From contig CAJNDS010002453.1 in assembly GCA_905221605.1 (NCBI GenBank), positions 87,501-149,500 of the forward strand: a stretch of DNA of 62,000 nt, given 5' to 3'. The translations under genes and the position numbers were made by a program. Of this stretch, positions 33,547-42,766 are shown piece by piece (positions within the stretch are counted from its first letter, which is position 1; every line of letters begins with the position of its first letter). The stretch comes from Symbiodinium natans. Lineage: Eukaryota > Sar > Dinophyceae > Suessiales > Symbiodiniaceae. The notes beneath the pieces are model-generated. The model did no database searches. It was not told where the DNA came from and was given only the letters and a program-made list of their open reading frames with translations.

Positions 33547-36091
33547 CTCCTCTGGGATGGGTTGGCCCAAGAAGCGGCAGATGGGCTCCCAGCCTCCCGG
33601 CTCTTTTGGGGCTTGGGTTTTGGCGTTTGGGGTTTCTTGGCACAAGACGGAGCCTTCCCATATGTTGTAGACCAGCAGCGAGTCGGGCGGGACGGCCTCC
33701 GAGACGGTGGCAAGGTCACTGCGGTCCGTTCTATTCAACTGGGAGCCATTGCCCGGGAACATGTAGAGCCGTGTCCATCCCCATGATCCCCCTTTGCGCA
33801 CCGGTCGGGTCTGAACAAACCGAGTGATAGCTTAAGCGCCCGGAACGCTCAGAGTCTCTGAAACCGCCAGCACATGCCAGCACCAAACTTCTCACTGTGC
33901 AAGGGGCCTGTCTCAGTCGTTGCAAGTGGTCTTCGAACCCGTCGAGGCCTAACTGTGAAATTCGAAATCGACATGCTGAGCTCTGACTCGCATAGACCAT
34001 AACGGCTGACGCATGATGGCCAAGGCTGAACCAGGTCTGATGCCGACGAGCATCATTCTTGCTTCTCCTTGTCTGAGACTGGCCATGGCGGAAACCTTGC
34101 ACCAGTTGTTTCAAACTCACTCGAACTCTCTCTCTCCCCCACACACACACACACACTGTGCAAGGTTGAAAGCGCCGAAACTCATAACCTAGATACCGCG
34201 TAATCGCTCCGCAGCCAAGCCGTTGCGAGACCAAGCGCCAATACCTCAGCAACCCGCTCCCACGCGCAGACCTACACCAATTTGTGCTGCAACATGCCGT
34301 GAAGTAGGACACTTCATATCAATCAGCAGAACCCGGCTGAACCCGCACCCTGCACTTCGCAGGATGTCGGAGGCCACCATGGACCGAAAAGGTCGGCCCA
34401 GGCTTTCGCAACAAGTCTTGAACCCTTCCTTCTTAACAACGCCCAGGCACTGTGCGAAGGGTTGGTAGAGCACCGTCAATGGGAAGGGCTGTGTGATGGG
34501 AAAGGAGGGGAACCTCAGCAGAAGCAAGCTCGTGCCTCCTGCTGTGTGTTGACGTGCCTTTCAACATGGTATGAGGCTTTGCGCAGTCAGCATTAACCGC
34601 ACCGAAAGTTAATGTTGTTAACACCCTAGGCCCTAGACATCTCACAAGTCGGTGCCGACTGCTCTGAATTTTCCCTGGGTTCCGTAATGTGGCTGAGCTT
34701 CGGAGGTGGAGGAAGGAGGGCTCCCCAGCGGAAGTGCTCCCAGTAACTGCGAAACCTTGTGGTATGCTCTTGGTGTCCACGATCCAATTTTGACCCATGG
34801 GAAGACGTCACCAAGCAACTGCAACGATCAAATCAAGCGGCCAGGACTCTTTCTCACGGACTGTCACGATGACCTGGCATCATCTGGTCGCAGTGATATC
34901 TTGACATCTGCAAAAACCTGCGTCACGCATGTCTCTACAGCTAGAGGATGTCTCAAGTTGGCTTTCTCAGATCGGCGCCTGCTGCCGTAATTGAAACATG
35001 GGCCACCGGCCATTCTGTAAAGCTGCACAGTTCCCCATTGATGGTGGATGCATACTTCTTGCACGGTCCACCTTGGCGTTGGGATATCGGTGATGAAGTT
35101 CGACTCCATACCTCAGGAACAACAAGAACACCAGTGCCACGATAGCCACTGCGTTTACATCTAGGCTCAGCTTCCCCTCGACTGCAGCTTCACGCAGCTT
35201 TCCGCATGCATCGTCAACCCCGAAGCACACTGCCTAGCTTGTCCAGGACAGTGTGACTAACCAAAGGAACTTATGCCGAGTCATGATGCTTCTCTTTCTG
35301 TACTGTCATGGCCAGAGGCATGCAATCAACTACAACGTACTGCAACGGCAACGTACTGCAAACGTACCGCAACGAAGCAAGCGCGCCCAGCTGCTCAGAC
35401 CAGGGAATGTCCACCAACGCGGTGACGTTGAGCATTTCGATCTGTTCCAGAATGGGCTCCAGCACCTTCAGCAGGCGATCGGTGAGCTCTCGTTGAACAA
35501 TGGTTCTCAAGAAATCAATATCAAGTATGGGGCACTCGGAGATGCTGAGAGACCCTGCCTCGAAGTTGTGCTCGGCAAAAGAACGGCGGGCTGCCTGCGC
35601 ATGTTGCCGACTACTGGCCCTTGCAAAATCTAATATCTGACTAAAGCTAGCCCCAGTAGTAGGGCACGTGCCCCTGCATCACAAGGCTCCAGGCGATGCT
35701 ACAAGAAGTCCTTGCCCTTGACGCACGGAAGCCTTCGTGACGCGGTCCACAATATCCGGTGCTTCCCACGCTAGCTGCAGCTTCGGATGGAAGCCTCAAT
35801 TTCCCCGTGAAAACTAACAGGTCCAATCGGAACTTTTGCCCAAGCACGGGCCTTCGGCATGAAGCGTCTTGTATCCCAGCTTTGCCAGGGCCAGCGAAAG
35901 CGATTGCGTGGAAGTCCGGGAGACGCCTGCTGCGATGACCTGCGCACACAACATGCATGCTCAGCTCTTGTGGAGCGGGCCAACGGAACCACTTTCACAG
36001 TCCTCCGTGCAACAAAGCTGCTTGCCTGGATGCCCTCTGCAGCGGTTTGGTGCAGTGCCGTCAGAAGGAGGACAGTGAGCAACGCCGCCAT
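33547..36091 (-). CDS. Sulfotransferase-like protein with signal peptide, partial exon model
   Basis: The family resembles Sulfotransfer_4-type P-loop sulfotransferases, which use PAPS as sulfate donor. Exons that join in phase: 36091-36026 (ATG; 22 residues forming a signal sequence, MAALLTVLLLTALHQTAAEG), 35939-35852 (PAPS-binding-loop-like GVSRTSTQSL, then LALAKLGYKTLHAEG), 35554-35383 (RELTDRLLKVLEPILEQIEM then LVDIPW), 35111-35072 (YGVELHHRYPNAK), 34873-34839 (VIVTVREKESW, the usual AKVIxTVRxxESW block). After a gap where exons are missing come 33696-33654 (AVPPDSLLVYNIWE) and 33593-33547 (GWEPICRFLGQPIPEE, the family's C-terminal signature). Donors are mainly GC; the last intron is 60 nt. 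The signal peptide suggests a secretory-pathway enzyme. Substrate is unknown. Confidence 0.82.
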
Positions 36092-36149
36092 GAGTGTGCC
36101 TCGAAGCCTGCCTACGTGGGACTGACCAAACTGCTCAACGGCTCCGATC

Positions 36150-36465
36150 CTCAAACACTTCTTGCAGCAGGTGAGAGATCACAGCAAAGCTGCTGCTTTA
36201 AGCACAAGGCATCTGCTGCTCCAAGGGTGCTGCTTGTTGGCAGCTTCCTGAGCCGCACTGCCTTCCAGAACTCCTGGTTGGTGTTGCAGTTTTGCGTATG
36301 CGGACATGAGCACCTTCTTCCACTCAAGCCGAAGTCATCCTGGGAGGCGCAGTTCACCAGGAACTTTGCTTTGCTGGCCTTGAGGTCCTTCAGAGGAGCC
36401 AAAGGCGGCCACGTCCCTGAACCATCCAAGACATTGTAAGAGCCTGCTGTGAAACTTTGGACCAC
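36150..36465 (-). other. Coding-like stretch upstream of the sulfotransferase gene
   Basis: Minus frame with GTWPPLAPLKDLKASKAKFL and VNCASQDDFGL. It may be an exon of the next gene upstream. No family or splice pair was established, and a plus frame overlaps it. Confidence 0.25.
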
Positions 36466-36642
36466 GCAATCTGCGCGCTGCTACTCTTTTACCGTTTCGT
36501 TGTTCATGCTGTATAGTTTCTAAGCTAAAAAAGTTTCATTTGTTATGCTCCCACCTCATCTTTTCTTTGCACTCGTTTATGGTGAATTTGGCGAATTCCC
36601 AGACATGCTGTTGTCGATTCTCATTACTTCTGTCGCCGCAAA

Positions 36643-37130
36643 TTGCGAAGCCTCCCACTATTCTTGCTGCAAACACTGCTTGACTGTTGTATTCTTGCTG
36701 CCACTACCGCTCTAGACTCTACACGCCGTTTGAGGAGGCCCGTGTTGCCCGAATCATACGGTAATGCCTTGGCCAGGGCATCGGTGATGGAGTCGCCCCA
36801 GACATCGTACATTGTGGAGCCTTAGGGCAGGCTTTGGTGCGCGGACGCTCACTTCGGAATCTTCGGAACACCCCACATGACACCACTGAGTGCGACCCCG
36901 ACGGCCTCGCAGTTTCGAAGTCATTTCCAGACGGTATGGCCTCGGATGTCACAAGCCCAACCGACCTTCCGCCCATTTCTCTCAAGCCTGTGCCAGCACA
37001 CATACTTCCAGGTGCCCTGCCTGATCAGGTCATAGGGCTTCAGGACCTGCCACGAGCATTGGCATCTTTCGACTTTGCCACCAAGCATAGGGACAGAATC
37101 AGCTCTGACATCCATGATGTCAAACCCTGA
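36643..37130. other. Coding-like region, strand undecided
   Basis: On the plus strand 36643-36825 starts with a hydrophobic, signal-like segment (LPLFLLQTLLDCCILAATTA) and 36834-37130 reads DGLAVSKSFPDGMASDVTSP and LPDQVIGLQDLPRALASFDF to a stop. On the minus strand the same DNA reads FDIMDVRADSVPMLGG, WKYVCWHRLERNGRKVGWA and MYDVWGDSITDALAKALPYD. Both look plausible, and neither has a recognised family. Confidence 0.3.
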
Positions 37131-37620
37131 TGATTGCGCACACCCCACTCATCGAGGAACTAGACGCTACTGAGGAACTAGATGCTGAGACTGTGATGAT
37201 CACCTTGTCCCTAGGAAGAGACAAAGACCCCTAAATTTTCTGCTTATTCACAGGGGTCTTTTGGTGGAAAACGGCGCAAACGACACCTCCCTCGAACATT
37301 TCAAATTTGGAGAGAAAAGGAAATAGCAATAAAGCTGGGTATCATGATATCCTCCAAATAACCGATTTATTTCTTTTGTTGACGGTTTTTTCTCGCTCTC
37401 TCTTTCTCATCGTTTGCGCTACGCCAATGTCTACTAGCCCGTATTAACAGAAGAGAGTGAGGAAAGATAGGAATAATATGGAATAACTAGGACAGGCACT
37501 TAGTATGCTATGGTTACACTTCTCATGACAATACAAAATTAGTATGGCGAAAAATGAATGTTCTTTCACGCGCTCATAGAATTCTTCTCGTTGACAATGG
37601 AGCACTAATAACAGTATAAT
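37131..37620. other. AT-richer stretch without genes
   Basis: About 490 nt with lower G+C than average and no usable open frame. It contains a hairpin (37223-37261) and a pyrimidine-rich segment near 37370-37412. Confidence 0.6.
37223..37261. other. 10-bp inverted repeat (hairpin)
   Basis: aaagacccct at 37223-37232 pairs perfectly with aggggtcttt at 37252-37261 around a 19-nt loop, followed by one more T. It looks like a bacterial-style terminator, but in this eukaryotic context that function is not expected. Confidence 0.7.
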
Positions 37621-38111
37621 GATGTGCCCCGAAACGCCCTTAAAAGTCGGTTATTACAGTTTTCAGTGGCGCCTTTCTACCTGCCAGACGGTAGCAACAA
37701 ATGCAGGCGTCACCCCATAGAGCGCACACCTTGGCAGTGTTTCCATGACACAGGTGACTCGTTCGTGAGAGGAAGCTTTGTGGCTGCGGGCCCTTGCCCT
37801 AAACACTCGCACGATCTTGTGCACAAAGCGCCACCAATCCAGTCGCTAGCAGCCGACTTATAACCATCGATGCTGAGGGGTGTGCAAAATGCGCACACTT
37901 CTCTGCGCGTGCTTTTCGTCTGCCTCACAGTGTGTCTCAAAGTCAGAGCAAAATCGCACCCCGCTTGCCCGACAGCCTGACAAGTTCCCTTAACTCTTTG
38001 GAGGCGGAGTCGTGTGTTGGTGTGGGTTGCCTCTACCACGGGAGGACCGCCTTGGAGAAGCCCTTGGCGGCAAAACCACGGAATGCCGGGCCGTCGAAGG
38101 CCAGACCTCTG

Positions 38112-39973
38112 TTAACTGAGTTTTGGGACAGCCGAAAGGCATTCTGGGGACTCTAGTTGGCGCCTGTAGCTCGCATAGCTCCAGGCCAAGGGGTTGAACA
38201 TGTGTAGATCCGGAAATGCAGGGGAATGATGCGGTTCTTCAAAGTCCCCTACCCTGTCGCCTGTCGTCTCTTCACGGCTTGGCCCCAGACAGGCCATACA
38301 AGAAGCTTGGCACCCCGTGTGCTGAGGTTGAAGCAGGCTGCCTTGCTCGGCTGCGCCTTGAACTTAGCAAACCTGACAGATCATCTCCATGTTAGCTAAG
38401 GATCTGCGGTGGATGAGACAAAAATCCCAATCCCCATCCAGGCAACTTGTAGGCAGAGCAGCAGACCCTTTGAAAATTTGACATGTAGGAAATCGGGAGT
38501 TTGCTTTCCCCAGCATCCGTGTTCAGAACTTCCGCGTCCTAAGTGTTGTGGTTGGGCACTTTGTCCCTTCAACCTACGGCTAGCAGTGTAAAACCCTGCA
38601 ATGCCTCTACGGCTCTGTGTAGGGAATGCACTACCTGGATCTATTTGGAACAAGCCCTCTTTATTGCAACCTCATGGGTCTCGAAGAGGCTGAGAGGCTC
38701 TGAGGCTCTTCAGCATTGCAGCCGACACTGTGTTCATTAACTTGCCTGGATCTTCCAAAGCAAAGCAGCCGGACAACGGCAGCACATGGCACCCGGCACC
38801 CCGTGCTCACTTTGATTCACTCCTCGGGAACAGCACTTGCAGTCACTTGCATGCCACCGAGTCCTGCTAAAACAGCGAGACAAAAAAGAACAAGCGCATG
38901 TCACATGCATTGCTTCTCCTCGGCTGATCACCGTCTTGTGTCTGTGACAGGCCTCCGGAACCCATGAAACAACGAAAGAGTGCATCTCAGCTGTGCCGCG
39001 AAATTTAAGGACCTTCGTGCCCCATCGGCCACTTCTAGCGCGCTCAAGCCAAGCTTTCAAGCATCTAGGGAGACCTGAAAGCATCCGAGCCGCTACAGTA
39101 GGGAGTGACAGCGAACATCAGTGCAGTGTCCCCGGCAATGCGACTGCAACGATGCGGGCGGCTCCAATAAACGGAGGCGCCAAAAGTAGTGGAGCTTCTG
39201 AATGGAGACACAGAGAGCTGCGTTGTAGCAAACCGGGTTGGTCAACGACTTCAACACGAACAAGCTGGCCTGGCCCTCGGAAGATCGCCTCGCGCAGAGT
39301 CTGCAGCCTCACAGCTTCGCTTTCATTTCGCAACAGAAACCGTGGCGGCAAAGCTCCACAGTGCCCTGACACTCCTTGCTAGCTCCCTCAACTCCCTGCT
39401 TCCCTAATTTGTCAGAGGCTGCTTCGCTGCAAAAGCATCTGGCCCCAGATTTCGGAGGATGCGCTCGCAAGTCGATTGTTTCCTGGCAAGATCTGGGGGG
39501 CTCCAAGCTGTGCGCACTACGAGGAGGCGGAATGGGAGCTCAATGTCAAGCACGTGCACACCCTCCGAAAAGAGTCCCACCAGCGTACTCGAGCGCACAT
39601 AGCAAGACCGCTCTACGGAAACCCGTGAAGTAAGCAGCTCTGCCACAGGCAAAGCTGGTTGCTGACATTTGCTGACACAGGTCATCAAACCGCGGGACCC
39701 GAGCAAGGACTTCGAACCACTTGCCGTGCACCCCCTCCCACCCCTCCCCCCCAGCGCGCCAGGCCCTAAGCCCTGAGAGGTGCTGCGGGCTGCCTCACTG
39801 CAGGCGCCACGGGGCCGAGGCTGCAAGGCCTCAACGACACAAGTGCTCTGAGCTCGCGGTGCTGCCAAAGAAAACTTGGAGTTGGCAATCAAGAAGTGCA
39901 GAGCACCTTTCCTGGCCTTTCCGCCCCCCCCCCCCCTTTCGTACCTCCTTTTTTGCTCGCGACATTTGCGCAA
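38112..39973 (-). CDS. Candidate multi-exon gene, unidentified
   Basis: Minus blocks with coding character: 39640-39500 (AELLTSRVSVERSCYVRSST, GVHVLDIELPFRLLVVRT), 39372-39120 (FLLRNESEAVRLQTLREAIF, GPGQLVRVEVVDQPGLLQ), 39075-38950 (LKAWLERARSGRWGTKVLKF, GTAEMHSFVVSWVPEA) and 38297-38130 (SREETTGDRVGDFEEPHHSP, FNPLAWSYASYRRQLES). They could be one gene. No family is recognised. Over 39189-39407 the plus strand is also open and protein-like, so that exon is ambiguous. Confidence 0.4.
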
Positions 39974-40065
39974 ATGGTCCGTTTAAAACCGGCTTATGCC
40001 ATAATATAGCAAGGCGGCAGTCCCCTGACTTCGTCAGGGCAGCTGATAGCCTTCCAAAAAGTGGA

Positions 40066-42540
40066 TCAGGAGACTGGAACGATTTCCACGCCAGTCAAAA
40101 GCCCACTGCTGGCCGAAAACACGACTTCACAGCGGGTGGGAACTCCGCTGGAAGGGATCGGGCATTGAAAAATCTTGGTCACGCCTGCCTCAACACCACC
40201 GATTAAGAGGTAGGTGCCATTTTCATCCACCGCCACAGTCCTCACAAAATCAAGTGGTCCCACAGCTGAACCGACCTCAGATCCGCTGATCTCTTGGGGC
40301 GCACAGATTGGGCCGCCTACTCCGGGTTGGACTTCTTGTTGGAGGGGGCAGAAGAGGACGCGCCAAACGCCCGAGTTGACTTCGGCGCCGATGTAGTAAC
40401 CAAGCGTCGAAGCAGCCACTCTCCAGACATTTCGAAGGTGCGGAGTGCTCACTATGAAGCAACTGTTGTCGGCGGCGCACTGGCGAGTCCCAGCATAGCC
40501 AACAGCCACAATGCTGCTTGAAGAGGGTATCCTTGCCACACTCAATGGCACGGAGAAGCTAGACAGCAACTCCACACATGGAGAAGAAGTGTCTGCGGGG
40601 CACCGCACAACACGGTTGTTGTTCTGTTCCGCAATAACATAGTTCCCTTGCGCATCCAAAGTCACATCCTTGGCTGGAGGATGACATTACCACAACAAAG
40701 TCATGTTGTGGGGAGTTCAGCAAGTCTGGCTCTGGGTTTAGATGGTGCACGGTTCAACCCTGAGACATTCATTGCCCCCTCTACCTCATCCCAGGCCATC
40801 CCACAGCATCCTGAGCCAAGCGTCCACGGCAAGGTTCAGCTGGCGTAGGCTCAAGTCGCTCCCAGGCGTGCCATCTTGGCTACCCACAACCACTGCACAG
40901 TCCTGCGGGATCGGCGGAGGCAGAAACGTGGCGATCCGGATCTTCATCAGCTACAGTGGACTGATGCCCGTGTAAGGGTAGATTCCCATGCGAGTTGCAG
41001 ATACCTACTAAGTGTAAAGATTTGTCAAGGGTGGGGCTCGCCCAAGGATTTGCTGTACACCACCCGCTTGGAGGAGCCGCAATCCGATGCTGCGAGGTTT
41101 CCAGGTTGTGCACCCCGACCATGCCAAAAAAAAGCCCTCCCTCCTAACCCTAACATGCCCCCTGGAACCTCCCTAGGACCCCCGCTGGGACCCCCTGAGA
41201 CCGGACCCTTGGTCTGTGACGCGCACGCAACACCCACGCTGGGCCCGCCCGGCTGCCGAGGCGGCACGTGCAAGCCTTTACAATTAAGATTCTGGCAGAC
41301 TTTGGAGTAGCTTATTAGTTTGGAGGCTCTGTGTTTGTACTATGTCTCTTTCTCCCGCTGATTCTGTTGCAAACTAGCCAGCCTCAGCTTCTTAGCTTCG
41401 AAGTTTCGAAGCTTAGCGCCTCTAAGAGCCTCTACATACCTCAGGAAGTCTTAAGACATTCTGGCGGGAGGGGCTGTCCTGGCTGGTGTCGGCGGGGCAC
41501 CTCAGAATGCGATGGGTGGCTGTGGTGATTACCTCGCCGCCGGTCGTTTGAATGGCCACGGATGCCACTCTGCCGCTTGTTTGACCCGCGGCGAGGGCCG
41601 GTTCCCGAGAGTCATCTGCCACCAAGGAGCATGAAGAGATCGCAGTGACCGGCAGCAAAACAGCACCATCAAAGCAACGATAGACCTTCCAATCCAAAGT
41701 CACCAAGCTCGTGGGGAAGACTTGCACTCGGCTCACTAAAGGTGGCTGCAAGCAAAGAGATGGCACTGGCTTCTCACAGCTAGAGTAGAGGCGACAGTTT
41801 CTGTCGCAGGAGCTCGGGTCTGCATCTTCCCGCACAGTGTGGGTTGGGTAGAAGGCCATGAATGCGCAGCTGGTAATGCTGTGGCAATACTCCTTGCACT
41901 TGGCTTCATTCTCCACCTCCACAGCCAGGACCTGGCTTCCGGAGCAGTAGTGTCCAGTGAGGTATGCATCCGGAGTCACGGACCGCGCACGAACTTGTAC
42001 GGCCGTGTCTGGCGTGTCCTTGATGAAGTTCGCTGGCGGGGTCACATCCTGCAAGGACTTGCTACGCAGGAACATGGCAGGCTTTTACATATGCATTCAT
42101 ACATACATGCATGCATACATACATACATACATACATGTGTATATATGTGTGTGTGTGTGCGCAACGTCCTTGCAAACGGAGTCCCGTTGAAACTCGCAGC
42201 TGGCGTAGAACGCGCAGTTGTAGCAACGGCTTGGGGCCTCCACCGCATTGGAGCTCCCATGCCAGCCGTAGACATTGCACCTGACATCGGCTGCACATAG
42301 CTGCTCGCATGCTTGGCGGGTGGCCACGTCTCGAATGGTCAAGTATGCTGCGGTCTGCTGGCCGGCAGGATCATAGCAGTAGCTACCATCCAGGGCAGGA
42401 TCATGAGTGAAGTTTATGGAGGTCACGGAGGTTCGGTTAGCACGGGCTCCTCGGACTTGCATGAAGCACTCATCGTCAGACTCCATCTCGGCCCCGAGGC
42501 CGGCCCAGGAGGTCACGAGGACGAGCAAAGGCAGGATCAT
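40066..42540 (-). CDS. Secreted protein with two PAN/Apple-like modules and NHL-like repeats
   Basis: The model has four exons: 42540-42169, 42048-41479, 40902-40825, 40668-40066 (TGA at 40066-40068). All join in phase 0 to give 540 residues. Residues 1-18 are a signal peptide (MILPLLVLVTSWAGLGAE). Exon 1 holds one cysteine module (SYCYDP, ACEQLCAADVRCNVYGW, CYNCAFYASC) and exon 2 a second (GHYCSG, CKEYCHSITSCAFMAFYP, CDRNCRLYSSC), both PAN/Apple-like. The end of exon 2 and exons 3-4 carry NHL-like strands: HRILRCPADTS, then DVTLDAQGNYVIAEQNNNRV and VVRCPADTS, and later RTVAVDENGTYLLIGG. NHL beta-propellers with Cys-rich modules act outside the cell, so an extracellular binding or matrix role is inferred. 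Exon 2's donor must be GA (CAG|GACAGC). Introns 1 and 3 could use either GA or a nearby GT. Exon 3 is the least certain. Confidence 0.8.
42085..42161. repeat. ATAC/GT microsatellite filling intron 1 of the PAN-NHL gene
   Basis: catacatgcatgcatacata-type tetranucleotides run into (GT)n. The intron is only 120 nt (42049-42168), so about two thirds of it is simple repeat. Confidence 0.9.
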
Positions 42541-42766
42541 GGCGTCAGAAATCGAGGTCTAATTTTTTCGCCGCGACTCGGAACAAAAACTGCGCGTTCA
42601 AAATGCTGCTGAAAACAAATCATGAATGAGCCCATCAATGCCCTGAGCAGGCGAGTAAGCTGCCCCCTGAACGCAGAGGCATCACTGACTCGTTGCTTTC
42701 GCGTTTGTGAATCGTCCACATTGAGTGTCGAGCATCTCCTAGTGGCGATCCTCCAAACAACCCGTT

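Noticed and set aside
35690-35790. Minus block KLQLAWEAPDIVDRVTKASV as a sulfotransferase exon
   Set aside because: The flanking exons (35939-35852 and 35554-35383) already join in phase with a sensible product, so this block would disrupt the model.
37223-37261. Rho-independent terminator
   Set aside because: Shape fits only loosely (19-nt loop, few Ts) and the context is eukaryotic; kept as a plain hairpin.
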